A stretch of 64,000 bases of DNA from Methylobacter sp. (GTDB taxonomy: Bacteria; Pseudomonadota; Gammaproteobacteria; Methylococcales; Methylomonadaceae), in contig SCPZ01000050.1 of assembly GCA_004299305.1 (NCBI GenBank), forward strand, positions 1-64,000, read 5' to 3'. The position numbers were made by a program, and so were the translations under genes. Below the pieces are notes generated by a model. The model was given only the letters and a program-made list of their open reading frames with translations. It made no database searches and had not been told where the DNA came from. Shown here in pieces: positions 1 through 8,560 of the stretch (its first letter is position 1; every line of letters starts with the position of its first letter).

Positions 1-92
1 GCAGTTTTATCTTTAATGCATTGAATTTATTTATAATTATTAAAATTCTGCATTGTGCGAATAAAACCCTTATCCGTACAAAACGGTGACTG

Positions 93-301
93 CGACCCTT
101 CCAGGGTCGTGGTTTTTTTTCGCATTAACCGGGGGTGTCGCTACGCTCAACCCCCGGCTAATGGCTGGCAACCTTCCAGGTTGCAGAAAAGGTATTTTGA
201 CACTTGTGTATAACGATGAGCGCGGCGCGTGGGAACGAGTGGTTGACGCGGAGTCCCGCAGACACTTGTGTATAAAAACGAGCGCTCCGGCGTGGGAACG
301 A
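93..301. repeat. Cluster of small stem-loops and a direct repeat
   Basis: The first 438 bases hold no gene I can support. Three short stem-loops are visible: arms CGACCC/GGGTCG near 94-111, GGGGGT/ACCCCC near 131-157, and GCAACC/GGTTGC near 168-184. They are followed by a direct repeat in which GACACTTGTGTATAA, at about 199 and 260, is each time followed after some 25 bases by GCGTGGGAACGA. Related GGGAACGA units recur near 58310 and 58850. This looks like non-coding repeat debris typical of intergenic space in this genome. Confidence 0.5.
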
Positions 302-460
302 TGCCGTTTGTGGCACTTTATTTCTTGTTACGTTCCTATGTTCGTTACCGCACCGACTGTGTTCAGTTTGCCGGAATATTATTTGTGCGACTGCTGGAAA
401 ACAGCATTGCAGTTTTGGGAATCCGAGCAAAATAGATCATGACCAACAGGAGGCGGCAAT

Positions 461-493
461 ATGAAAGCGACCAAGGTGAGCGCAGTTGGGTAA
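461..493 (+). promoter_or_regulatory. Ten-codon leader ORF with a perfect Shine-Dalgarno
   Basis: AGGAGG at 448-453 lies seven bases before an ATG at 461 that opens only ten codons (MKATKVSAVG) and stops at TAA 491-493, 25 bases before the likely start of the large c-di-GMP gene. A second small frame, 439-522 (27 codons), ends in a TGA that overlaps the ATG at 519. This could be a translational leader or attenuator. It could also be the remains of the original start, put out of frame by an indel near 485-493, since the downstream gene's frame stays open through this stretch. The sequence alone cannot decide. Confidence 0.35.
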
Positions 494-518
494 CTCTGCT
501 CAACTGGGGAGCATGGCA

Positions 519-3500
519 ATGAATCCAAAAATATGGCGTTATATTTTTGACGCCATTGAGGACCCGGTGTTTCTTCACGATACACAATTTCGTGTGTTGC
601 TCGTTAATCGCGCTTATTGCCGTGAAGCTGGCGTGACTGAGGCGGAAGCGCTGGACAAGCCCTATTGGGAAGTTTTTCCGTTGGGAACCGGGCCTTTGCC
701 CGGATGCAGGAATGCAGCGAACAAAACAGGACACGACAGCAGTCAGGAGGAGGTAAATGCCGGTGCGAAGCTTTTTCTTTCCAAAGGTTATAACGTGTGC
801 GATGAGCAGGGCGGGTTTCTCTACGCCCTGCATATACTTAGCGACATCACCGCGCAGCGGCAGGTTGAAGCGGCGGAAGCGAATGTTCGTCGCGCTACTG
901 AGATAGCGCGCGATGCGATTATCACTGTCGACAAGGACAGTGGCTTGGTCACCGCCTGGAATCCTGCGGCTGAATCGATTTTCGGTTACAGCCAGAAAGA
1001 GGTGGTTGGACATGTGCTGCTCGGCTTCCTGGCGCCACCTCAATTCCATGAGGTGGCGTTGAAAGGCATGGCGCATTTTAGCAAAACCGGGGATGGCGTT
1101 ACGATCGGCAAGACCATCGAGCTATCTGCTTTGCATAAGGACGGCACCAAGTTCCCCATCGAACTTTCCTTGTCGGCTATGAATATCCACGGTAAATGGT
1201 TCACCACCGGCATTGTACGTGACATTAGCGAACGTAACAGGGCTCATGCTTCAGAGGAGCGCTATCGGCGTTTGTTCGAATCGGCCAAAGACGGCATTTT
1301 GATTCTGGATGCTGAGACCGGCATGGTGGTAGACGCTAATCCATTCATCACTGAACTATTGGGTTATTCGCTTGAAGACTGTCTCGGCAAGCATATTTGG
1401 GATTTACGCTCCTTGGAAAATGTCGCGGCAAGTAAGGAAAAGTTTCTGGAATTGCAGCAGCAAGACTATGTGCGCTATGAGGACATCCCGTTGGAAACTG
1501 CACAGGGGAAAATCGTGCATGTGGAGTTCGTCAGCAATGTCTACTTGGTGGATAACACCAGAGTGATCCAATGTAATATTCGTGACATCACCCGTCGCTG
1601 GCTGGCCGAAGAAAATAGCCAGCGCCTCGGTCAGATGTACCGCACCATTAGCCGTTGCAACGAAAGCTTGGTTCGCGCCTCGGATGAACCGGGACTTGCC
1701 CATGAGATGTGCCGGGTGCTGACCGAGGAAGGGAGCTTTTGCATGGCCTGGGTGGGCTATGCGGAGCTGGGCATGGATAAACATATTCGGATGCTGGCGG
1801 CCGGGGGGATTGAGGAAGGACTTCTTGACGTTTTGAATTTAACCTGGGCTGATGAAGAGTACGGGCAGGGCATAGTAGGAACCGCCATTCGAACCGGACA
1901 GACTGTTGTATGTCACGATATACGCAACGATGCGCAGCATGTATCTGAGCAAGGGCTGGCCTTACAGCAAGGCTATTTAACTATCGCCGCCATTCCGCTT
2001 AAACTCGGGACGCATGGTTCTGGCATCTTGGTTGTTTATGGAGCTCAAGCCTACGAGTTTACCGAAGAGATTATCAGCCTGTTGACCGAACTGGCTGATG
2101 ATTTAGCCTTCGGTATCTGCAATCTTCGTTCAAAAGCCGAGCGTCTTAGCGTTCTTGAAAAGTTGGAACATATTGCCCATTACGATGCGCTAACCGCTTT
2201 GCCTAATCGTGTGCTGTTGGCTGATCGTCTGCAACAGGGCATGGCCCAAGCCCATCGGCGCGGTGATCAATTAGCGGTGGCTTATCTTGATTTGGACGGC
2301 TTCAAGACGATCAACGACAATCACGGACATGTCGTCGGCGACCAATTGCTAACGGTCATGGCTGCTTATATGAAGCAGGCCCTGCGCCAAGGCGACACGC
2401 TCGCTCGTCTCGGTGGCGATGAATTTGTTGCCGTACTGATCGACTTGGACAGCATCGAAGCCAGCCTCCCGATGCTCACTCGGCTGGTTGCGGCGGCGGC
2501 CAAGCCGGTAGCTGTCGGCGACCTGATGCTCCAGGTCTCGGCCAGTCTCGGCGTCACCTTTTATCCGCAGGAGGAAGACGTGGACGCGGATCAACTGCTG
2601 CGTCAGGCCGACCAAGCTATGTACCAGGCCAAATTGGCCGGGAAGAACCGCTATCATGTCTTCGACGATGAGCAAGATCGCAACGTCCGCGATCACCATG
2701 AAAATCTGGAGCGTATCCAGCACGCTTTGATCGAGCGAGAATTCGTGTTGTATTACCAGCCCAAGGTGAACATGCGCACCGGTCGCTTCATCGGCGCTGA
2801 GGCCTTGATTCGCTGGCAACACCCGGAAAAAGGCCTGCTGTCTCCGGCGTTGTTCCTGCCGATGATCGAGGATCATCAGCTGTCCATCGAACTTGGCGAG
2901 TGGGTGATCGACAACGCCCTGACTCAGATAGAACTTTGGTATGATGCCGGATTGGATATTTCAGTCAGCGTCAATGTCGGCGCTCGTCAGTTGCAACATC
3001 CAGATTTTGTTGAGCATTTGAGTTTACTGTTGGCGGCGCATCCTGGCGTCAGGCCGGGCGACTTGGAGATAGAGGTGCTGGAAACCAGCGCCCTGGAAGA
3101 TTTAGCCAGAGCATCCCAAGTTATTGAGGACTGCCGGAAGATTGGGGTGAAATTTGCGTTGGACGACTTTGGCACCGGTTATTCCTCGCTGACTTACCTG
3201 AAACGTTTGCCGTTCACCTTGCTCAAAATCGACCAGAGCTTCGTGCGCGACATGCTGGACGACCCGGATGACTTGGCAATTCTTGAGGGAGTGTTAGGTT
3301 TGGCCGTCGCCTTTCGCCGCGAGATTATTGCCGAAGGGGTCGAGACCGTGAAACACGGTGAAATGTTGCTGCAACTCGGCTGTGAACTGGGCCAAGGTTA
3401 CGGCATCGCGCACCCAATGCCTGCTCACGCGTTGCCGGGCTGGTCGGCTGTATGGCGCACCCATCCATCCTGGAGCAACTTGTCTGCCTTCAGTCGCGAG

Positions 3501-3863
3501 GATTTACCGCTGCTCTTTGCCGATGTCGAGCTTAGCGCCTGGATTACAACCATGGAAAACTACCTCAAGGGTGAGCTTGAAGTCTCGCCGTTGCTGGATT
3601 ACCACCAGTGCCGCTTTGGCGCGTGGTTGGATAGCGGAGGCCTGATCCGTCATGGCGCGCAGATAGTCCATCAGGCCATCGAGCCATTACACCGGCAAGT
3701 GCATGAGCTGGGGGTGAAATTGTGTGAACTAAAAATCCAGGGGCGTAATCAGGAGGCGCTGGCGGGCTTGGATGAACTCATTGCGTTGCGGGATGAATTA
3801 TCTGAACAGTTGAAGGCGCTGGTGCAGGAAAATCGGCAGTGGGTAGAAAGGGACTTAGGGTGA
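519..3863 (+). CDS. PAS-PAS-PAS-GAF-GGDEF-EAL-CZB-like c-di-GMP enzyme
   Basis: A predicted cytoplasmic bifunctional diguanylate cyclase/phosphodiesterase of 1,114 residues. I chose the ATG at 519 because GGGGA lies eight bases upstream; ATG 513 is too close to that site and TTG 486 has no clear one. Domains in order: three PAS domains (about 1-115, 120-240, 245-370), a GAF domain (about 390-540), GGDEF (about 555-720), EAL (about 735-985) and a C-terminal helical domain. The cyclase signature RLGGDEF is intact, with an RQGD inhibitory site five residues before it. The EAL signature (GAEALIRW) and the DDFGTGYSS motif are intact, so both activities are possible. The tail has HQCRFGAW (Cys about 1031) and HRQVH 27 residues later, matching the zinc-binding CZB domain, but the first His ligand of that family is not found. 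No transmembrane segment is visible, so signals are probably cytosolic (redox, metal or small molecules). Confidence 0.9.
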   Translation: MNPKIWRYIFDAIEDPVFLHDTQFRVLLVNRAYCREAGVTEAEALDKPYWEVFPLGTGPLPGCRNAANKTGHDSSQEEVNAGAKLFLSKGYNVCDEQGGFLYALHILSDITAQRQVEAAEANVRRATEIARDAIITVDKDSGLVTAWNPAAESIFGYSQKEVVGHVLLGFLAPPQFHEVALKGMAHFSKTGDGVTIGKTIELSALHKDGTKFPIELSLSAMNIHGKWFTTGIVRDISERNRAHASEERYRRLFESAKDGILILDAETGMVVDANPFITELLGYSLEDCLGKHIWDLRSLENVAASKEKFLELQQQDYVRYEDIPLETAQGKIVHVEFVSNVYLVDNTRVIQCNIRDITRRWLAEENSQRLGQMYRTISRCNESLVRASDEPGLAHEMCRVLTEEGSFCMAWVGYAELGMDKHIRMLAAGGIEEGLLDVLNLTWADEEYGQGIVGTAIRTGQTVVCHDIRNDAQHVSEQGLALQQGYLTIAAIPLKLGTHGSGILVVYGAQAYEFTEEIISLLTELADDLAFGICNLRSKAERLSVLEKLEHIAHYDALTALPNRVLLADRLQQGMAQAHRRGDQLAVAYLDLDGFKTINDNHGHVVGDQLLTVMAAYMKQALRQGDTLARLGGDEFVAVLIDLDSIEASLPMLTRLVAAAAKPVAVGDLMLQVSASLGVTFYPQEEDVDADQLLRQADQAMYQAKLAGKNRYHVFDDEQDRNVRDHHENLERIQHALIEREFVLYYQPKVNMRTGRFIGAEALIRWQHPEKGLLSPALFLPMIEDHQLSIELGEWVIDNALTQIELWYDAGLDISVSVNVGARQLQHPDFVEHLSLLLAAHPGVRPGDLEIEVLETSALEDLARASQVIEDCRKIGVKFALDDFGTGYSSLTYLKRLPFTLLKIDQSFVRDMLDDPDDLAILEGVLGLAVAFRREIIAEGVETVKHGEMLLQLGCELGQGYGIAHPMPAHALPGWSAVWRTHPSWSNLSAFSREDLPLLFADVELSAWITTMENYLKGELEVSPLLDYHQCRFGAWLDSGGLIRHGAQIVHQAIEPLHRQVHELGVKLCELKIQGRNQEALAGLDELIALRDELSEQLKALVQENRQWVERDLG

Positions 3864-3946
3864 GAGGCTACCAACATAAGCCGGGACAGTTTTAAATGAG
3901 TGGCCGGGAACGCCAAGCCCCAGCTTGGCGTTCCCAGTTTGGCCGT
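3864..3946. repeat. Repeat family B, truncated copy
   Basis: It begins GGCTACCAACATAAGCCGGG and contains the strong stem-loop GGGAACGCCAAG...CTTGGCGTTCCC (about 3907-3936). It matches the left part of the two longer copies at 31711 and 55858. Lying just after a stop codon, the hairpin may also act as a terminator or mRNA stabiliser for the c-di-GMP gene. The rest of the gap up to 4050 shows only the ribosome-binding site of the next gene. Confidence 0.7.
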
Positions 3947-4050
3947 AACAATTAGCTGGTTGTTCGATCTTGTGTGTGCCAGCGAACAGAGTGATTTAGA
4001 GGAATAGATACAATGGTTTTGCCATTACGCTGATCAATGAGGAGATAAAC

Positions 4051-5178
4051 ATGCCCCCGTCACACAAGGTTGTTCAGGACTTAATAGAACTGATTAAAGT
4101 TAATCAATGGGAAGATAAATTCAATGAGGCCATCGCCAACGCCCATAAGAAAAACATACTACAAATCAGGCATATCAAAAATCTTCAAGACTATTTAGCC
4201 TGGATTAACGCGTTACTCTATTGGATTCCAACAGAAAACGAGCCGGGTAAAGAAATCTACAACCGTCTGGCTGAATTCTATTTCATACTTGATCAGCATC
4301 CGGTTTTAGAGTTGCAGAATAAAATAATACCGCACGATCATACGCTGCCTCAGACACCGCTATTCGCATGGATGGTGAAATACGCCAAGGCAATGGGCGA
4401 GTTTCTTGATACGCCGGAATCGTTAACGGCTGAATCGATTGAATCGATGTATAAATCGTCTAATTACAACATGGACGACTATATTCGTCCGCATGGTGAT
4501 TGGAAAACCTTTAACCAGTTTTTTGCCAGAAATTACAAACCGGGGATGCGACCGGTCGCCGCGTTGTGTGATCAACATATTATCGTGTCGCCGGCGGATG
4601 CCACTTTTGCCGGTCAATGGGAAATTCGAACGGATTCACATGTTACCGTCAAAAACCTGCACTGGAAAATACAGGAGCTGATGGAGGGCAGTCCATACAA
4701 GGATTGCTTCATTAACGGCATGTTCATGCATAGTTTCCTTAATACCACTGACTATCATCGTCAGCATACCCCGGTAGCCGGAAAAGTAGTGGAAGCTCGG
4801 GTAATCCCAGGGCAAGTGTATTTGAATGTGCAAACTGTCCCCATTAAGGATCACCCGGAGGGTTGTCATCGCTTGGAATTTGAAGCGCCTGACAATGCAG
4901 GCTATCAGTTTGCTCAAGCTCGCGGCGTGGTGGTACTTGATACGCCCATTGGCATGGTGGCCGTCTTACCTATAGGCATGGCGCAGGTTTCCTCTGTTGT
5001 CATCACAGCGGAAGTGGGCGTAACGCTACGCAAAGGAGAAGAAATATCTTACTTTCAGTTTGGCGGTTCCGACATTATTGTTCTCTTTGAAGCGAGAAGT
5101 AATGTCTGCTGCACAGCGCAGCAAGATGTTCATTATAAACAAGGGACTAAAATTGCTCAGGCTTATCCTGTTCTCTAG
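4051..5178 (+). CDS. Phosphatidylserine decarboxylase family protein
   Basis: A 375-residue protein with an AGGAG ribosome-binding site seven bases before its ATG. The N-terminal half resembles the PSDC-associated domain (W-x-x-FNQFFARNYKPGMRPV pattern around 150-170). The C-terminal part is the pyruvoyl-dependent decarboxylase core, with YHRQHTPVAGKV (about 230-241) corresponding to the YHRFHSP-type motif of bacterial Psd. The autocleavage region reads FGGSDIIVLF near residue 345, where most phosphatidylserine decarboxylases have GST or GSS. The Ser that would become the pyruvoyl group is present but is followed by Asp. There is no signal peptide or membrane helix. Related proteins include decarboxylases acting on free amino acids, so the substrate may not be phosphatidylserine. 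It stands alone between repeats, apparently as a single-gene transcript. Confidence 0.8.
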   Translation: MPPSHKVVQDLIELIKVNQWEDKFNEAIANAHKKNILQIRHIKNLQDYLAWINALLYWIPTENEPGKEIYNRLAEFYFILDQHPVLELQNKIIPHDHTLPQTPLFAWMVKYAKAMGEFLDTPESLTAESIESMYKSSNYNMDDYIRPHGDWKTFNQFFARNYKPGMRPVAALCDQHIIVSPADATFAGQWEIRTDSHVTVKNLHWKIQELMEGSPYKDCFINGMFMHSFLNTTDYHRQHTPVAGKVVEARVIPGQVYLNVQTVPIKDHPEGCHRLEFEAPDNAGYQFAQARGVVVLDTPIGMVAVLPIGMAQVSSVVITAEVGVTLRKGEEISYFQFGGSDIIVLFEARSNVCCTAQQDVHYKQGTKIAQAYPVL

Positions 5179-5213
5179 GCAACTCGCAATAAATAAACTA
5201 CCTAAATTAAATA

Positions 5214-5327
5214 CAATAGAACACGGATGACACCGATGAGACGGATTTGAACGGATTTTTAATAAATATAATTAATTGTTTTATCAGTGATTATCTGTTT
5301 AATCCGTGTCATCCGTGTTCCATTTTT
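5214..5327. repeat. Repeat family A, full inverted copy
   Basis: The arms AATAGAACACGGATGACAC and GTGTCATCCGTGTTCCATT enclose about 70 bases that include a second imperfect inverted pair (ACGGATTTGAACGG). Copies or fragments of the same element occur at 34793, 40051 and 63262, and more diverged ones at 18866 and 56146. It looks like a non-autonomous palindromic element or REP-like sequence. Confidence 0.75.
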
Positions 5328-5461
5328 CTAGCTGCCAAGGCGCCAAGATTATAGGATGAGGTAGTTTATTTTTTGCGCGTTACCCTAAAGCTATATTTTT
5401 CGACGCTCGAATTCTATTACAGATGACGCTATGTCATCGCCCACTTGAAGGTTGTAAGTAT

Positions 5462-7891
5462 ATGAACAAACATAAAATGTTACGCGGATGCTTGCTAATC
5501 GGCCTGGAGCTTTTCGGAGCTGTTTCAGCTTTCGGAGCCAAGCCTCCCGAAATGAGCGCGCCAATAACTAAAAATAAATTTCACCCCCATCCGGTTTGGA
5601 TTCCGCCCGTCCAGCCCGCAGGCCCCGACGTGCCATGCTTGGACGTCCGGCGTTGGCACAAGGCGATAACCTTCACGGGTTGTGATACGCAAGCCAACAA
5701 GAAAGAGCCTCCTCCTGCAAATGCGAAGACCTTCCTCAGGGCATATTCTCAAGCCTTGATGCTTCGCCCGGATCTGGCGGACTTAAAGGTTGTCAGCGTC
5801 AAGACCGGCTTAACCCGAACTGTGACCCGTTTTCAGCAGACCTTTGAGAATTTTCCGGTACTGAACTCTTTCATTTCAATCCACCAACGGTCAAGCGGAC
5901 GGGTGACGACGATTCACGCCAGTTATATCAGCGACCCGTTCATGGTGGGGGCAGCGACCCCGGCGATTTCAAGGAAGGCCGCCAAAACCATTGCATTTGA
6001 GGGTATTCGCCGATTTTCGAATGATTCATGGCCTAAACTACTGGCGCGAACCAAGGCGGAACTCAGTTGGCTTCCGATCGGCGATCAAAGCGTTAAGCTG
6101 GTCTGGACAGTGAAGACCCAAACCCGCAATCCCCAGGGAGATTTTTATACCCTTGTGGACGCCAACACCGGTGCCAGACTGTTACAGGAAAATCAGAGCG
6201 CATTTGCGGAGGGCACCGGTATGGCTAATGATCCCAATCCGATCCAGACGTCCGGCATACTCGATTTAAAGGACAACGACGATGCGATCAGTTTAGAACT
6301 GGACGGACAGCGAATTGCAGTCGATCTGCTTGGCCTTGATGGGGGAACGACCTTGCTCAAGGGCGAGTTTGTCGATCTGGCGACCTATGATACCCCGACT
6401 TGCCCACGGCTCGACGGCGTGTGTCCCGACGCCGCTAATGCGAACAGGGCCTATTTTTATACGCGCGACCAGCCGGAATTCGAGCAAGTGGTGATCTACA
6501 ATGCAGTCGATTCGGTGCAACGCTACCTACGCGATATTTTGAGTTTTCAGGATGCCAAAGGTAACGCGACTATTCGCAACTTTCCGACCCGTGCGGTTGC
6601 TCACTGGTATACCAATGACGAGTCGTTTTACAGTCCCTTGGCGGACAATGGACGCGGGGTGTTGTACTTTGGCGATGGCGGGGTGGATGATGGCGAAGAT
6701 GCCGATATTATCGTTCACGAGTTCGGTCATGCGATCCAGCATAACCAGAATCCGCTGTGCTTTCCCGGTGGTAGCTATATCCCCCAAGAGAACGATGCCC
6801 GCGCAATAGGCGAAGGCTTCGGCGATTATTTTGCTGCGTCGTTCTATGCGGATAAAGGCGATGCGACATATCAGGCATTAAATGCCGCCTGTGTCGGCGA
6901 ATGGGACTCCAGCCCTTACAGCAGTACCGTTCCGACCTGCCTGCGCCGCGTCGATGGCAGTAAACAATATCCCAATGACCTCGTTAACGAGGTGCATAAG
7001 GATGGCGAAATCTGGTCGGCGGTGCTGTGGGACATACGCGCTGAGCTGAAAGGGCCGGTCACTGACCAGCTCGTGCTTGAACACCACTTTAACCTTGATT
7101 GCTCAAATGGGCTCACGATGCCGCAAGCGGCGCTGGAGGTAATCGATACCGATAAGCTTCTGTTTGCGGGCGTGCATGAGAATATTTTATTGGCGAAGTT
7201 CTGTGGACGCGGCATTTTGGTAGGCAATGCCTGTATATCCTCAGGTAAATTACCCATTGTGCTGAGTGTGAAGCAGGATAGTACGCTGGTGCAGGATGCG
7301 CCGAACCGGAACGACGGCGCCAGCCCGGAGCTTCACCTGAGGCCGGATGATGCAAGCGGGAGCAATTTAATACGCACCGTCGTGGCGTTCGATTTCTCGG
7401 TTATTAACCGTGCTAATGTCGATACAGCCAGACTGGTGATGACTGTGCAACAAAATCTCGGCGGATGGGGGAATTATGGACGGAATGTTGTTGCCCATCC
7501 GCTGAAGGCTGCAAGCTTCCCTGAAGGAAACGGACAGTGGCTAGGCGTGGCTGAAAGCTTGAGAACAGCCGGAAGCGGCAATGGCATTACCTGGAACTGT
7601 AATATCGATACTGACATCAGCAACACCGAGAAAGATTGCACTATCGGCGCGGGCGGAGACGCCAAACCCAGCACTGCGGCCCCGTTCGTGCATACCAATG
7701 GCCTCAAGAGCGGAGATGAGGTTACATGGGATGTCTCCGATGATGTAAAAGACGGGACGACAGGATGGCTGCTGAATGTGACACAGGAGATCCAGAATAT
7801 TAACGGAGAAGTCGCTTATTTCTCCAAGGAAGGAAATTCTGCTTTGGCGCCCCGTCTTGAAATCACATTTAAGGCATCTATTTTAAATTGA
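5462..7891 (+). CDS. Secreted M36 (fungalysin)-like metallopeptidase with CBM96/DNRLRE-like tail
   Basis: An exported zinc protease of 809 residues. The start at 5462 gives a clean signal peptide (MNKHKMLRG, a hydrophobic stretch, then AVSA/FGA) and has GAAGG upstream; a start at 5423 would only add an uncharged tail. After the signal comes an FTP/PepSY-type propeptide region (about 90-250), followed by the catalytic domain. The zinc motif HEFGH is at about 419-423 and is followed by GEGFGDY, which supplies the third ligand Glu as in M36 enzymes. The last 200 residues (LRPDDASGSN onward, with an NCNIDTDIS stretch) resemble the DNRLRE/CBM96 beta-sandwich found at the end of secreted polysaccharide- or surface-acting proteins. 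Likely role: extracellular protein degradation or maturation. It stands alone, with family-A repeats upstream and a toxin remnant downstream. Confidence 0.8.
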   Translation: MNKHKMLRGCLLIGLELFGAVSAFGAKPPEMSAPITKNKFHPHPVWIPPVQPAGPDVPCLDVRRWHKAITFTGCDTQANKKEPPPANAKTFLRAYSQALMLRPDLADLKVVSVKTGLTRTVTRFQQTFENFPVLNSFISIHQRSSGRVTTIHASYISDPFMVGAATPAISRKAAKTIAFEGIRRFSNDSWPKLLARTKAELSWLPIGDQSVKLVWTVKTQTRNPQGDFYTLVDANTGARLLQENQSAFAEGTGMANDPNPIQTSGILDLKDNDDAISLELDGQRIAVDLLGLDGGTTLLKGEFVDLATYDTPTCPRLDGVCPDAANANRAYFYTRDQPEFEQVVIYNAVDSVQRYLRDILSFQDAKGNATIRNFPTRAVAHWYTNDESFYSPLADNGRGVLYFGDGGVDDGEDADIIVHEFGHAIQHNQNPLCFPGGSYIPQENDARAIGEGFGDYFAASFYADKGDATYQALNAACVGEWDSSPYSSTVPTCLRRVDGSKQYPNDLVNEVHKDGEIWSAVLWDIRAELKGPVTDQLVLEHHFNLDCSNGLTMPQAALEVIDTDKLLFAGVHENILLAKFCGRGILVGNACISSGKLPIVLSVKQDSTLVQDAPNRNDGASPELHLRPDDASGSNLIRTVVAFDFSVINRANVDTARLVMTVQQNLGGWGNYGRNVVAHPLKAASFPEGNGQWLGVAESLRTAGSGNGITWNCNIDTDISNTEKDCTIGAGGDAKPSTAAPFVHTNGLKSGDEVTWDVSDDVKDGTTGWLLNVTQEIQNINGEVAYFSKEGNSALAPRLEITFKASILN

Positions 7892-8078
7892 AAAAGGGGG
7901 GGTATTGCCGTTTGCCTTGCCAACTGTGCGGCACACTTGATAGCGACAAGCGATGTAATCAAGTCTGGATTTCTAGTGCCCCAAGCGTTAGCGCAGTGGG
8001 TATTAGCGAGTTGTAATTCGGATGCTTTCATAATTTTTCTTCTTACTCGCCAAGAATAAAGGATTCCCTGTTGTCTCA

Positions 8079-8450
8079 CTATTCCCCCGCCAATCTCAAA
8101 ACTTCTTTTTCCAAGTCTTCAGAAATCCTGAAATTGGCCTGTTTTAAGCGAATCAAAACATCACCAACAGAAACAATGACATGCTGCTGTTTAGCTTTAA
8201 GTAAAACACCAACAAACCCGTAAACTTAAGCTGCAATTGTTTCGCTAATTTTCTGGTTTTTAAATCATCCAAAATCATTACGTTGTCTCCAGGCAATTGC
8301 AGGGCTAAAGCAATCGTACTGGCTTCGCCTAAATCGACACTGACATTGAGGATACGTAAATAGTTTTCATGATAGCTTTTTGCAAAATTAGCATGTAAGT
8401 CATTCAGTTTAAAAAATCATCTAGCGAAACCGCAACTTCGGGGCAATGGG
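8079..8450 (-). pseudogene. Decayed DUF3368 (PIN-like toxin) gene
   Basis: Reading the minus strand in pieces gives DLHANFAKSYHENYLRIL, VSVDLGEASTIALAL, NVMILDDLKTRKLAKQLQL and, after a one-base shift near 8210, GVLLKAKQQHVIVSVGD and ISEDLEKEVLRLAGE before TAG at 8079-8081. This order (LGEA, DDxKxRxxAKxL, GVLLxAK, VLxLAGE) is the usual conserved core of DUF3368 proteins, which are PIN-fold toxins paired with UPF0175 antitoxins. There are two frameshifts (near 8210 and near 8408), the N-terminus is missing and no antitoxin gene is visible, so I call it dead. The remainder of the 7892-8560 gap shows nothing else I can name. Confidence 0.7.
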
Positions 8451-8560
8451 GCTTATCTCGACAGCCTAGTCGCGGCCTTTTCAACTCATTTAAGGTTGAG
8501 TATCCTGTAATACAACCGTTATCATGCACATCATCAACACTTAAACCCATTAGAACTCAC

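Noticed and set aside
363-1076. Long minus-strand frame over the start of the c-di-GMP gene
   Set aside because: It is a shadow of the coding frame and intergenic repeats, with no recognisable domain or ribosome-binding site.
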